Below, in pieces: positions 25,505 to 33,948 of a DNA stretch of 64,000 nucleotides. The translations under genes and the position numbers were made by a program. Origin of the DNA: Paenibacillus timonensis (GTDB lineage: Bacteria > Bacillota > Bacilli > Paenibacillales > Paenibacillaceae); NCBI RefSeq assembly GCF_009725205.1, contig NZ_WNZY01000010.1, forward strand, positions 124,001 to 188,000, written 5' to 3'. How positions within the stretch are numbered: the stretch's first letter is position 1; every line of letters starts with the position of its first letter. Below the pieces are notes generated by a model. The model saw only the letters and a list, made by a program, of their open reading frames with translations. It was not told where the DNA came from and made no database searches.

Positions 25505-26158
25505 ATGATGATGGCCAAGGGTTCGTTGGTACACCGGGTGCCGACCGGGGAGAAGGCGGTCGCCTTTACGTTTGACGACGGGCCGCATCCCGTTTATACG
25601 GAACAAGTGCTGGAGATTTTTCGGAAGGTGAACGGGAAGGCCACCTTTTGCATGATTGGGCAGGAGATCGATCGGTTTGGAGACATCGCGGCCAAGGTAC
25701 ATGCCGCCGGACATGAGATTGCCAATCACACTTATTCACATCCGGATTTGACCCGTTTGACGCTGGAGGAGGCACGGGCCGAAATCCTGCTGGGAGACGA
25801 GCGGATCCGCCAGGTGACCGGAAAACCGGCATTCAGCTTCCGGCCGCCGTATTTTGCCGTGAATGAGGTTATCTTATCGCTTGCCGAGGAGTTCGGGTAT
25901 TATTCGATCGGGTGCGTTAACGGTGAGGCAAAGGATTGGGAGCAGCCCCAACCCGGCGTGGATTTTATCTTGGAGCATACGCGCCGGTCGGTGGCGAACG
26001 GCAGTATCTTCCTGTTCCATGATGGATATGGTGACCGGGCACAGACGATCGAGGCGGTTCGGGTGCTAACCGAGGAGCTGACTGCCGATGGATATCGGTT
26101 GGTGACGGTCAGTGAGCTTATGACGATGACGAATGAACAAGTATCTGATAACACCTAA
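25505..26158 (+). CDS. NodB-domain polysaccharide deacetylase (CE4)
   Basis: 217 residues comprising essentially one NodB domain: FTFDDGPHP (catalytic base and metal aspartates), HEIANHTYSHPDLT (metal-binding histidines), FRPPYF, and FLFHDG near the end. The family deacetylates chitin, peptidoglycan or acetyl-xylan. No signal peptide or membrane anchor is seen, which is unusual for this family and leaves the location unclear. ATG 25505 follows a GGAGGGG site. It lies 35 bp after the GH51 gene and could be read through from it, so a role with acetylated xylan is possible but unproven. Confidence 0.85.
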   Translation: MMMAKGSLVHRVPTGEKAVAFTFDDGPHPVYTEQVLEIFRKVNGKATFCMIGQEIDRFGDIAAKVHAAGHEIANHTYSHPDLTRLTLEEARAEILLGDERIRQVTGKPAFSFRPPYFAVNEVILSLAEEFGYYSIGCVNGEAKDWEQPQPGVDFILEHTRRSVANGSIFLFHDGYGDRAQTIEAVRVLTEELTADGYRLVTVSELMTMTNEQVSDNT

Positions 26159-26252
26159 ACCTCCCATGAACTCCCACCCATAAGTCATGCATGCTCAAAT
26201 TTAAATAAGAGACCCTATATCTTACAACTATTGAATAGATGAGGGTTGCGGT

Positions 26253-27356
26253 ATGAAGGTAGCTATTATGGGGGCGGGGTTATCGGGCCTAGCTTGCGCG
26301 ATTACGTTGGAGCGTAACGGCATTGAGCCGGTCATCTTTGAGAAAAGGAGCCAAGTCGGCGACCGGTTCGTGAATGCGGAGGCGCTTCTTTCGATATTTT
26401 CGCGGCCGGTTCAGGATGTCATTGCTAAGTTTTCCGAAGAATACGGACTGTTCCTTCACCCGACTGCGAGCATTGAACAGATGACGATTCAATCCAAGCG
26501 GGAGAAGGCCATCCTGGAGGGACCGTTAGGCTTCCTCAATATCCGCGGGAGAGAAGAAGATTCGTTCGAAGCCCAGCTCAGCCGGCAAGTGAAATCGCCA
26601 ATCCATTTTCATTCGGAGAAAACCTATGAGCAGCTGCTTGCGGACTATACGCATGTGGTCATGGCTACAGGGGACGCGGGTTACGCGAAAAAAACTCGAA
26701 ACTTTCGGGAAGACCTCTCTGTATCCTTGATGGGGGCTACCGTCGAAGGTCAATTTGATCGCTACGCAGTCAAGACCTGGTTCGATTACGACCTTGCTCC
26801 GAGAGGGTACGGATATCTCCTTCCTTTTTCGGAGAAAGAAGCGAACCTGGTCATCGGCATCCCCGATATCCCCGCGAATGAGGGAGTCAAACTTCAGGAC
26901 CTCTGGGAACCGTTCCACCAAACCGTTCGAACCGAACTAGGGCAGACTCTTCCCATGACGGATGAATTTCATATCACGCATTACCTGATGGGGATCTGCG
27001 AAAGGGCCCGGATCGGCAACACCTTCTATGTTGGAAATTGCTTTGGCAGCATGATGCCGTTCTTGGGATTTGGTCAATATAGTGCACTTTTGACCGGAGT
27101 TTATGCGGCTTACGATCTATGCGGTCAAGGCAAGTATGAGGAGTTGACTGCCCCCCTACGTCAAAGCTATGAGGATTCGCTGGTTCTGCGTCGGGTGATG
27201 GAACAGCTCGACAATGCCGATTTGGATCGGATCGTACGGGTGCTGGATGGTCCTCTGGCGAACAAGCTGTATTTTGCCAAACGGATCAATCCCTTGAAAG
27301 TAGCCAGTTATTTGATGCGTCCTTATGTGAAAATCAAACAAGGAGTGACCTCCTGA
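26253..27356 (+). CDS. NAD(P)/FAD-dependent oxidoreductase (geranylgeranyl reductase-like)
   Basis: 367 residues starting with a dinucleotide-binding fold, MGAGLSGLACAITLERNG, and EKRSQVGDR after the second strand. ATGDAGY and the late GNCFGSMMPFLGFGQ block resemble flavin-binding motifs of the FAD-dependent geranylgeranyl reductase/halogenase-like superfamily. No specific substrate can be named. It is followed after 23 bp by an HNH endonuclease gene, probably in the same transcript. No promoter stands out in the 94-bp upstream gap. Confidence 0.72.
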   Translation: MKVAIMGAGLSGLACAITLERNGIEPVIFEKRSQVGDRFVNAEALLSIFSRPVQDVIAKFSEEYGLFLHPTASIEQMTIQSKREKAILEGPLGFLNIRGREEDSFEAQLSRQVKSPIHFHSEKTYEQLLADYTHVVMATGDAGYAKKTRNFREDLSVSLMGATVEGQFDRYAVKTWFDYDLAPRGYGYLLPFSEKEANLVIGIPDIPANEGVKLQDLWEPFHQTVRTELGQTLPMTDEFHITHYLMGICERARIGNTFYVGNCFGSMMPFLGFGQYSALLTGVYAAYDLCGQGKYEELTAPLRQSYEDSLVLRRVMEQLDNADLDRIVRVLDGPLANKLYFAKRINPLKVASYLMRPYVKIKQGVTS

Positions 27357-27379
27357 TCAAATCCTAGGAGGGGATCAGC

Positions 27380-27814
27380 GTGATCACCGTATTGAATATG
27401 GATGGCCGAGAGCTAACCCCGTGCACGCTGGATCGCGCTTGGCGGGAAGTAAACCGGGAACGGGCTGTCTGGCTGGACGAGCAGACCATCCAATTGCTCT
27501 ACAACCCGTTCTTATTCCGAGATTATCGGAAGATCGCCCTAAGGCGAGACCGCTACACCTGCTTATGGTGCGGTGCACCTGCAACGACGGTAGACCATCT
27601 CATTCCCTCAAGCAAAGGCGGTTCGGATCTACCCCATAACCTGATTGCCTCGTGCAACGAATGTAATTCGAGACGGGGGAACCGTGCGGCCTTTAGTTAT
27701 TTGAGAGAAAACGGGTGGAATGCACCCTATCCCTTCAAGCTCCGTTACCGTATCATCAGAGCGATGATCGGTCCGTACCTTCTGTCCAAACGGAAACGAA
27801 GGGGGGAATCGTAA
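27380..27814 (+). CDS. HNH endonuclease family protein
   Basis: 144 residues. The HNH core covers about residues 55-95: YTCLWCGAPA (first zinc knuckle), TVDHLIPSSKGGSD (catalytic histidine) and NLIASCNECNSRRGN (second knuckle). The residues N-terminal to it are also typical of the stand-alone McrA-like HNH proteins of Bacilli, whose role is unknown. The GTG start follows an AGGAGGGG site. No toxin, restriction or phage gene is adjacent; the partner is the FAD protein. A terminator follows. Confidence 0.88.
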   Translation: MITVLNMDGRELTPCTLDRAWREVNRERAVWLDEQTIQLLYNPFLFRDYRKIALRRDRYTCLWCGAPATTVDHLIPSSKGGSDLPHNLIASCNECNSRRGNRAAFSYLRENGWNAPYPFKLRYRIIRAMIGPYLLSKRKRRGES

Positions 27815-27815
27815 A

Positions 27816-27853
27816 AAAAGGCTTCCGACCGAACCTCCGGTCCGAGGCCTTTT
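27816..27853 (+). terminator. Rho-independent terminator after the HNH gene
   Basis: A 15-bp stem (27816-27830 with 27839-27853) containing one mismatch and one G-U pair encloses an 8-nt loop; the stem itself ends in four T. Confidence 0.7.
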
Positions 27854-28011
27854 AGGTTTGCGCCCCCTGATCCTATTCATCCTTTCTAGTAAGCTCTAAA
27901 AGTCGAGTGGGTTCCTCTGAAAGCCGTGTGATTAATTTGTGAAAGTTACATAGCAAACGATTAGTTTCAACGGATGAGGGTATATTAATTGTGAAGACTT
28001 GGTGAAGTAGA

Positions 28012-28047
28012 TTGACGTTGAGAATGGTTCGCATATAATAATTAATA
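28012..28047 (+). promoter_or_regulatory. ahpC promoter with PerR-box-like sequence
   Basis: TTGACG (28012-28017) and TATAAT (28034-28039) are spaced by 16 bp. The 15-mer 28033-28047 matches the PerR consensus TTATAATNATTATAA at 11 of 14 defined positions and overlaps the -10 box. PerR control of ahpCF is known in Bacilli, but AT-rich promoters match this consensus easily. Confidence 0.5.
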
Positions 28048-28087
28048 TAAATAACAGACAAACCACAGCCAAAAGGAGAGTTAAATC

Positions 28088-28651
28088 ATGTCATTGATTG
28101 GAAAAGAAGTATTGCCTTTTAAAGCTCAAGCTTATCAGAACGGGAAATTCATCGATGTTTCCGATGCAGACTTTAAAGGGAAATGGAGCGTTGTATGCTT
28201 CTATCCAGCGGACTTCACGTTCGTATGCCCTACGGAGCTGGAAGACTTGCAGGATCAATATGCTACCTTGAAAGATCTTGGCGTTGAGGTCTATTCTGTA
28301 TCGACCGACTCCCACTTCGTGCATAAAGCTTGGCACGATAGCTCCGAAGCGATCGGCAAGGTTACTTACATTATGATCGGCGACCCTTCCCACACGATTT
28401 CCCGTAACTTCGACGTTCTGATCGAAGAAGAAGGCGTGGCGGATCGGGGTACCTTTATCATCGACCCGAACGGCGTGATCCAAGCTATCGAAATCACGGC
28501 TGGCGGGATTGGACGCGATGCAAGCACCCTGATCGACAAGATCAAAGCAGCTCAATACGTTCATAACCATCCAGGTGAAGTTTGCCCGGCGAAATGGAAA
28601 GAAGGAGCAGCAACTTTGAAACCAAGCCTTGACTTGGTTGGCAAGATCTAA
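28088..28651 (+). CDS. ahpC: Alkyl hydroperoxide reductase subunit C (peroxiredoxin)
   Basis: 187 residues, the full AhpC length. The peroxidatic cysteine C47 lies in [13 protein letters not shown] and the resolving cysteine C166 in [10 protein letters not shown], as in typical two-cysteine peroxiredoxins. The enzyme reduces hydrogen peroxide, alkyl hydroperoxides and peroxynitrite and is recycled by AhpF, encoded 12 bp downstream. The AAAAGGAG site fixes the start. Confidence 0.98.
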   Translation: MSLIGKEVLPFKAQAYQNGKFIDVSDADFKGKWSVVCFYPADFTFVCPTELEDLQDQYATLKDLGVEVYSVSTDSHFVHKAWHDSSEAIGKVTYIMIGDPSHTISRNFDVLIEEEGVADRGTFIIDPNGVIQAIEITAGGIGRDASTLIDKIKAAQYVHNHPGEVCPAKWKEGAATLKPSLDLVGKI

Positions 28652-28663
28652 GGAGAGAGAATC

Positions 28664-30193
28664 ATGAAACTGGATGCAGACATCAAACAACAATTAGAGC
28701 AATATCTTCAGCTTCTTGAAGGGAATGTTCTGCTGAAAGTCAGTGCCGGAACCGATACGGTTTCGAACGATATGCTGGACCTCGTTCATGAGTTGTCCAG
28801 CATGTCGGATCTAATTACCGTCGAGCAAACGACTTTACCCAGAACCCCAAGCTTCAGCGTGAATCGCGTTGGGGAAGAGACCGGCATCACCTTTGCCGGT
28901 GTTCCACTGGGCCATGAGTTTACTTCCCTGGTACTGGCTTTGTTGCAAGTCAGCGGAAGACCTCCGAAGGTTGAACAGCACATCATAGATCAAATTAAGG
29001 GGGTTCGAGGCGAATACCGCTTCGAAACCTATGTCAGCTTGACTTGTCACAACTGCCCGGACGTCGTTCAGGCATTGAACCTGATGAGCGTACTGAATCC
29101 AGGCATTTCCCATACGATGATCGACGGTGCGGCTTTCAAGGATGAAGTTGAAAGCAAAGAGATCATGGCGGTGCCAACCGTATTCCTGAACGGGGAGCTG
29201 TTCGGTAACGGCCGGATGTCGGTCGAGGATATTCTGGGGAAACTGGGCTCGTCGGACAACACGGCATTTGAAGGCAAAGAGCCTTACGACGTTCTCGTTG
29301 TAGGGGGCGGACCTGCCGGCGCCAGTGCGGCGATTTATGCAGCACGCAAAGGCATCCGTACCGGGATCGTTGCTGAACGCTTCGGCGGACAAGTGAACGA
29401 CACCCTTGGTATTGAGAACTTAATCGGCGTGAAGTATACGGAAGGGCCTAAGCTTGCGGCCAATCTGGAGGAACACGCGAAGGAATACAATATCGACATC
29501 ATGATGTCGCAGCGGGCGAAGGGCCTTCAGAAGAAGGACCTGATCGAAGTGGAGCTGGAGAACGGTGCGGTGCTGAAGAGCAAAACGGTTATCCTGTCCA
29601 CCGGGGCACGTTGGCGCAACATGAATGTACCGGGCGAAGCGGAATTTAAGAATAAGGGCGTGGCGTATTGCCCGCACTGTGATGGTCCGTTGTTCGCAGG
29701 GAAACGTGTCGCTGTCGTCGGCGGAGGCAACTCCGGCGTTGAGGCAGCCATCGACCTGGCGGGCGTGGCATCGCATGTGACCGTACTTGAATTCATGCCT
29801 GAACTGAAAGCCGACTCCGTCTTGCAGGATCGTCTGAACAGCTTGCCGAACACTACCGTAATCAAGAACGCGCAAGTGAAGGAAGTTACGGGGGACAGCA
29901 AGGTGAACGGAGTGACCTACATCGAGCGGGAAAGCGGCGAAGAGAAGCATCTCGAGCTGGAAGGCGTATTCGTTCAAATCGGCCTTGTGCCGAATACGGA
30001 ATGGCTGGAAGGCTCGCTGGAACGTACCCGGATGGGTGAGATTATCGTCGACAACCGTGGGGCAACGACTCTTCCAGGCGTATTTGCGGCCGGCGACTGC
30101 ACCAACTCGGCTTACAAGCAAATCATTATTTCGATGGGTTCAGGCGCGACAGCGGCCTTGGGCGCCTTCGATTACATGATCCGCAATCAATAA
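28664..30193 (+). CDS. ahpF: Alkyl hydroperoxide reductase subunit F
   Basis: 509 residues. Two N-terminal thioredoxin-like folds carry the CxxC pair C128/C131 (TCHNC). The C-terminal thioredoxin-reductase-like part has the FAD fold [12 protein letters not shown], the redox pair C336/C339 (YCPHC) and the NAD(P)H fold [12 protein letters not shown]. It passes electrons from NADH to AhpC. The genes form an ahpCF operon ended by a terminator at 30213. Confidence 0.98.
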   Translation: MKLDADIKQQLEQYLQLLEGNVLLKVSAGTDTVSNDMLDLVHELSSMSDLITVEQTTLPRTPSFSVNRVGEETGITFAGVPLGHEFTSLVLALLQVSGRPPKVEQHIIDQIKGVRGEYRFETYVSLTCHNCPDVVQALNLMSVLNPGISHTMIDGAAFKDEVESKEIMAVPTVFLNGELFGNGRMSVEDILGKLGSSDNTAFEGKEPYDVLVVGGGPAGASAAIYAARKGIRTGIVAERFGGQVNDTLGIENLIGVKYTEGPKLAANLEEHAKEYNIDIMMSQRAKGLQKKDLIEVELENGAVLKSKTVILSTGARWRNMNVPGEAEFKNKGVAYCPHCDGPLFAGKRVAVVGGGNSGVEAAIDLAGVASHVTVLEFMPELKADSVLQDRLNSLPNTTVIKNAQVKEVTGDSKVNGVTYIERESGEEKHLELEGVFVQIGLVPNTEWLEGSLERTRMGEIIVDNRGATTLPGVFAAGDCTNSAYKQIIISMGSGATAALGAFDYMIRNQ

Positions 30194-30212
30194 CATCATA
30201 GGTATGACATCA

Positions 30213-30241
30213 AGCCCGCTCATCGAGAGCGGGCTATTTTT
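30213..30241 (+). terminator. Rho-independent terminator of ahpCF
   Basis: AGCCCGCTC (30213-30221) pairs with GAGCGGGCT (30227-30235), followed by ATTTTT. Confidence 0.9.
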
Positions 30242-30291
30242 GTGTACAAATCTAAAGTTTGTTGACTATAGTATCAAGTTTATGGTCTGGA

Positions 30292-30305
30292 TGTAAGCGC
30301 TGTAT
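30292..30305 (+). promoter_or_regulatory. cre-like site upstream of cluster II
   Basis: TGTAAGCGCTGTAT matches the cre consensus at 12 of 14 positions. It lies just before a possible -10 box TAAAAT (30312-30317), so CcpA binding would hinder the polymerase. Confidence 0.5.
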
Positions 30306-30363
30306 TCCCGATAAAATGAGAGTAGACAGAGCAGTACACGCTGAAGGAAAGAGGTGACGGAAC

Positions 30364-31308
30364 ATGAAGTCGAAGGAAAACAGAAAGCGCTTACACACGC
30401 GTTGGCGCAAACAAGACACGGAGCTGACGTTATTGGCCTTGCCAACGACCCTTTGGTATATTCTGTTCAGTTTCCTGCCGATGTTCGGCATCATTATCGC
30501 CTTTAAGAATTTCAAAATAACCGGTGGGTTTCTGAGCAATGTATTCAACAGCCCCTGGGCAGGCCTCAAAAACTTTGAATTCCTCTTCAAGTCGAACGAT
30601 GCCTGGATCATTATTCGGAACACCATCGGGTACAACTTGATCTTTATCGTCCTTGGGATTGTGATCCCCGTGGCTTTAGCCTTGATGATCGGGATGATCC
30701 ACAACCGCCGGGCCGGGAAAGCCTATCAAACGATGATGTTCCTGCCCTATTTCCTCTCCTGGGTTGTAGTCTCCGCAGTGGGTTGGGCGTTCTTAAGTTT
30801 CGATAAGGGGATTTTCAATCAAATGTTGGTGAATTGGGGAAATGAGCCGGTCAACTGGTACATGGAACCGAAATATTGGCCTTACTTCTTGATCTTCATG
30901 AATATCTGGAAGGGGCTGGGTTATGGAATGGTCGTCTATTTGGCGACAATCGCCGGGATTGATAAGACCTACTATGAAGCGGCCGTGATCGATGGCGCTA
31001 CGCTCTGGCAGCAAACCCGGTTTATCACGCTGCCGCTGATGAAACTGGTTATCGTGATGATGTTCATCTTGGCGGTGGGACGGATCTTCTACACGGACTT
31101 CGGGTTATTCTTCCAGGTTCCGAGGGACTCCAATTCCCTGTTCAATGTGGCCACGACGATTGATGTCTTAGTTTACAAGCAGCTCAAAACGGCAACTGTC
31201 GGCATGGCTTCGGCTGCGGCTTTTGTACAATCGGTTCTCGGCTGTCTGATGATTCTAACGGCGAACTGGACGGTTCGCAAAATCGATTCGGATAGCGCGA
31301 TGATCTAA
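30364..31308 (+). CDS. lplB: LplB-type ABC transporter permease (cluster II)
   Basis: 314 residues with six membrane helices, the LplB-like opening LPTTLWYILFSFLPMFGI and the EAA loop YEAAVIDGATLWQQTRF. This subgroup imports oligosaccharides such as aldouronates in Paenibacillus. GAGGTGA precedes the ATG. It heads a three-gene transporter operon (permease, permease, binding protein), again without an ATPase. A second cre-like site lies inside its first codons. Confidence 0.93.
   Translation: MKSKENRKRLHTRWRKQDTELTLLALPTTLWYILFSFLPMFGIIIAFKNFKITGGFLSNVFNSPWAGLKNFEFLFKSNDAWIIIRNTIGYNLIFIVLGIVIPVALALMIGMIHNRRAGKAYQTMMFLPYFLSWVVVSAVGWAFLSFDKGIFNQMLVNWGNEPVNWYMEPKYWPYFLIFMNIWKGLGYGMVVYLATIAGIDKTYYEAAVIDGATLWQQTRFITLPLMKLVIVMMFILAVGRIFYTDFGLFFQVPRDSNSLFNVATTIDVLVYKQLKTATVGMASAAAFVQSVLGCLMILTANWTVRKIDSDSAMI
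30382..30395 (+). promoter_or_regulatory. cre-like site inside the start of lplB
   Basis: AGAAAGCGCTTACA matches the cre consensus at 13 of 14 positions, at codons 7-11 of the permease. Together with the upstream site it could allow cooperative or roadblock repression by CcpA. Confidence 0.5.
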
Positions 31309-31320
31309 GGAGGTGCGTTT

Positions 31321-32250
31321 ATGGCAACAAGAACGGTTTACGAGAGCGGCCTGGATCGCTTTAATCGTCCAAGCAAAGGGGTGAATGTACTCCTCCATCT
31401 CCTCTTCTTCTTCCTTGCGGTGATTTGTGTTGTGCCTATGCTGGTGGTCTTATCCATCTCGCTGTCCAGTGAAGACTCAATTCGGGAGAACGGCTATCAC
31501 CTGATCCCAACGGCCTTCTCGGGAGATGCCTACGGGTATATCGCGAAGCAGGGAACGATGATTTTGCAGGCCTTGGGGATCTCCGTCTTTGTTACGATCG
31601 TTGGAACCGTGTTGGGGATTCTGCTCACTACCTCGATGGGGTACGTTCTCTCTCGGCCAAACTATAAGCTGAAGGGGTTCCTGACGTGGGTCGTATTTAT
31701 TCCGATGGTGTTCAACGGCGGTTTGGTCTCGAGCTACTATATCAATGCCAATTTACTGGGGCTGAAGGATACCGTTTGGTCGCTGATCCTGCCGCTGGCG
31801 GTCTCCTCATTTAACGTCATTATTTGTAAGACCTTCTTTAAAAGCACGATTCCGGACGGATTAATCGAATCCGCAGAAATCGATGGAGCCGGCCAGTTGC
31901 GCATTTTCTTCTCGATCATTTTACCGATCTCCTTACCGGTCATCGCAACGATAGGTTTATTCCTATGTTTTGGTTACTGGAATGACTGGTTCCAATCGAT
32001 GTTGTACATCAACAATCAGGACCTGTATTCGTTGCAGGCACTGTTGAATAACTTGATGAGCAATGTGGACGCGCTGGCAAGGAATGCTTCTAGTCTGGGG
32101 ATTAGTTACGCGGAGCTGGTTGCCACGATGCCTAAAGAATCCGCCCGCATGGCGGTGGCTGTCGTGATTGTGCTCCCGGTCGCCTTTGCGTATCCCTTCT
32201 TCCAGCGATACTTCATCTCCGGCTTGACTGTAGGCGCAGTCAAAGGATAA
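31321..32250 (+). CDS. ytcP: YtcP-type ABC transporter permease (cluster II)
   Basis: 309 residues with six membrane helices, the EAA loop ESAEIDGAGQLRIFF and the C-terminal GAVKG. It matches the LplC/YtcP partner of LplB-like permeases. It starts 12 bp after lplB behind an AAGGAGG site and is followed by the binding-protein gene. Confidence 0.92.
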   Translation: MATRTVYESGLDRFNRPSKGVNVLLHLLFFFLAVICVVPMLVVLSISLSSEDSIRENGYHLIPTAFSGDAYGYIAKQGTMILQALGISVFVTIVGTVLGILLTTSMGYVLSRPNYKLKGFLTWVVFIPMVFNGGLVSSYYINANLLGLKDTVWSLILPLAVSSFNVIICKTFFKSTIPDGLIESAEIDGAGQLRIFFSIILPISLPVIATIGLFLCFGYWNDWFQSMLYINNQDLYSLQALLNNLMSNVDALARNASSLGISYAELVATMPKESARMAVAVVIVLPVAFAYPFFQRYFISGLTVGAVKG

Positions 32251-32256
32251 TCCGAA

Positions 32257-32281
32257 ATAAACTGGGCTTGTCTCAGTTTAT
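32257..32281 (+). other. Intercistronic hairpin before the cluster II binding-protein gene
   Basis: ATAAACTG (32257-32264) pairs perfectly with CAGTTTAT (32274-32281). No T tract follows. It could protect the 5' end of the binding-protein mRNA, parallel to the hairpin at 22178 in cluster I. Confidence 0.5.
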
Positions 32282-32314
32282 GTATATTAAGAACACAAAA
32301 GGGAGGAAATATCT

Positions 32315-33814
32315 ATGACAAGGTCTTTGAAGCTCATCTCTACCCTATGTATTCTGATGCTTCTCATGTCCGTTCTTGCCGCATGCGGTTCGAAGTCGAA
32401 TTCTTCGTCGGCGAACAACTCGCCAGACTCTTCGACGAACACTTCTACAGAAACGCCGACAACTTCGGGGGAGATCCCGACGTTGGTATGGTGGACGATC
32501 GGCGGTCAGGTTCCGGATAACTTCGAGAAGGCCATCGAAGCCATGAACGAATACACGGCCGAGAAAATCGGCGTGAAGATCGACATTAAAGTGGCAAGCT
32601 GGGGCGATTGGGATACGAAAATTAACACGATCGTAAACACGGGTGAACCTTTCGATATCCTCTTCACCAACGTTTCCAAATACAATCAGCAAGTGACCAT
32701 CGGGGCGCTCGCAGACATCACCGATTTGGTGCAAAGCGAGACACCGGAACTGTATAAGTTCATTCCAGAGAAGGTATGGGATGGGACGAGAATCGGCGGC
32801 AAGCTTTATTCCGTGCCAACCTATAAGGACTCCTCTCTAACCCAATATTGGGTGTTCGATCATAAGTATGTTGAGAAATACGGCATTGACTTGAACAACA
32901 TCAAAACCCTGAAGGATCTGGATAAACCGTTCCACGACATGAAAGCCGGAGAGGGCAAGAGCTTCTATCCATTGCCGATGACGCAAGGCGACGGATTTAA
33001 CGGATTCTTTAACCGGTATGACGATCTTGCGCTGGGATTCCCTCCGATTGGGGTGTCGGTGGATGACGCTTCCCGCAAGGTGGTATCCGTTCTGGAACAA
33101 CAGGATGTCATGGACGAATTGAAGATTCTGCACCAATGGTATAAGGATGGCATTATCAATCCCGATGCTCCAACCAAGCCGGAAGCGGACAAAGGCCGCG
33201 CGTTCTTCAGTGCTCAAGGCTTCCCAGGGGCGGACATTACTTGGCAAATCAACGAGGGCGTCGAGAAGTACGACATGACGCAGGTTTACGGACCGCTCTA
33301 CACGACGGCAACGATTCAAGGTTCCCTCAACGGAATCTCAGCCAATTCCAAGTATAAGAAGGAAGCTTTGAAATACCTGGAGCTGGTGAATACCGATCCG
33401 AAGCTTCGCAACATGCTGGCCTTTGGTGAAGAGGGCGTCGACTACGTGAAAGTGGACGGCGAGAAAGTCATTGAACGTATTTCCGATACTTGGCCGCTGG
33501 CTGGATATACGCAAGGGACCTTCTTCAATATGGCGACAACCAAAGGAGCTCCGGAAGATCAATGGTTACAAGTTCAGAAGCTGAATGAACAAGCGACCGC
33601 TTCGTCCTTGCTCGGTTTCTCACTCGACACGACCAATCTGACTACCGAAGTAGCGAACGTGAAAGCGACGTGGGATAAGTACCGTTATGAATTGCTCACA
33701 GGCGCATCCGATCCGGAGAAGAGGGTGCCACAGATCATCGAAGAACTGAAAAAGGCCGGAATGGATACCATCATGAAAGCTGCACAAGAGCAGATCGATG
33801 CCTTCTTTAAATAA
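32315..33814 (+). CDS. lplA: LplA-type oligosaccharide-binding lipoprotein (cluster II)
   Basis: 499 residues with lipobox LAAC at about residue 24, a Ser/Thr/Asn-rich linker and a large two-lobed binding domain of the LplA subgroup, which is longer than the usual 430-residue family. The substrate is inferred as xylo-oligosaccharides or aldouronates because a GH10 xylanase lies at the other end of the cluster, but no GH67 glucuronidase is present to confirm it. GGGAGG precedes the ATG. The operon ends at a terminator. Confidence 0.92.
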   Translation: MTRSLKLISTLCILMLLMSVLAACGSKSNSSSANNSPDSSTNTSTETPTTSGEIPTLVWWTIGGQVPDNFEKAIEAMNEYTAEKIGVKIDIKVASWGDWDTKINTIVNTGEPFDILFTNVSKYNQQVTIGALADITDLVQSETPELYKFIPEKVWDGTRIGGKLYSVPTYKDSSLTQYWVFDHKYVEKYGIDLNNIKTLKDLDKPFHDMKAGEGKSFYPLPMTQGDGFNGFFNRYDDLALGFPPIGVSVDDASRKVVSVLEQQDVMDELKILHQWYKDGIINPDAPTKPEADKGRAFFSAQGFPGADITWQINEGVEKYDMTQVYGPLYTTATIQGSLNGISANSKYKKEALKYLELVNTDPKLRNMLAFGEEGVDYVKVDGEKVIERISDTWPLAGYTQGTFFNMATTKGAPEDQWLQVQKLNEQATASSLLGFSLDTTNLTTEVANVKATWDKYRYELLTGASDPEKRVPQIIEELKKAGMDTIMKAAQEQIDAFFK

Positions 33815-33836
33815 GAGCTAAGGCTCCACTCGATTG

Positions 33837-33872
33837 GCCCGGACGGAAGATTTATCTACCGTTCGGGCTTTT
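33837..33872 (+). terminator. Rho-independent terminator of the cluster II transporter operon
   Basis: GCCCGGACGG (33837-33846) pairs with CCGTTCGGGC (33859-33868) with one G-U pair, followed by TTTT. Confidence 0.85.
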
Positions 33873-33880
33873 CAATATGA

Positions 33881-33889
33881 TGGTATAAT
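33881..33889 (+). promoter_or_regulatory. Extended -10 promoter of the cluster II two-component genes
   Basis: TGGTATAAT is a TGn extended -10 box with a consensus hexamer, 60 bp before the kinase gene. No good -35 box is visible because the terminator occupies that place. Confidence 0.5.
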
Positions 33890-33948
33890 GAGGACAGAGG
33901 ATGGCATTGGTATCAGCGCCGTAAGACACAAGGCAAAGGAGGCGCCGA

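Noticed and set aside
27380-27814. HNH gene as part of a restriction or toxin system
   Set aside because: No methylase, immunity or phage gene is adjacent; the neighbouring FAD protein and ahpCF give no support.
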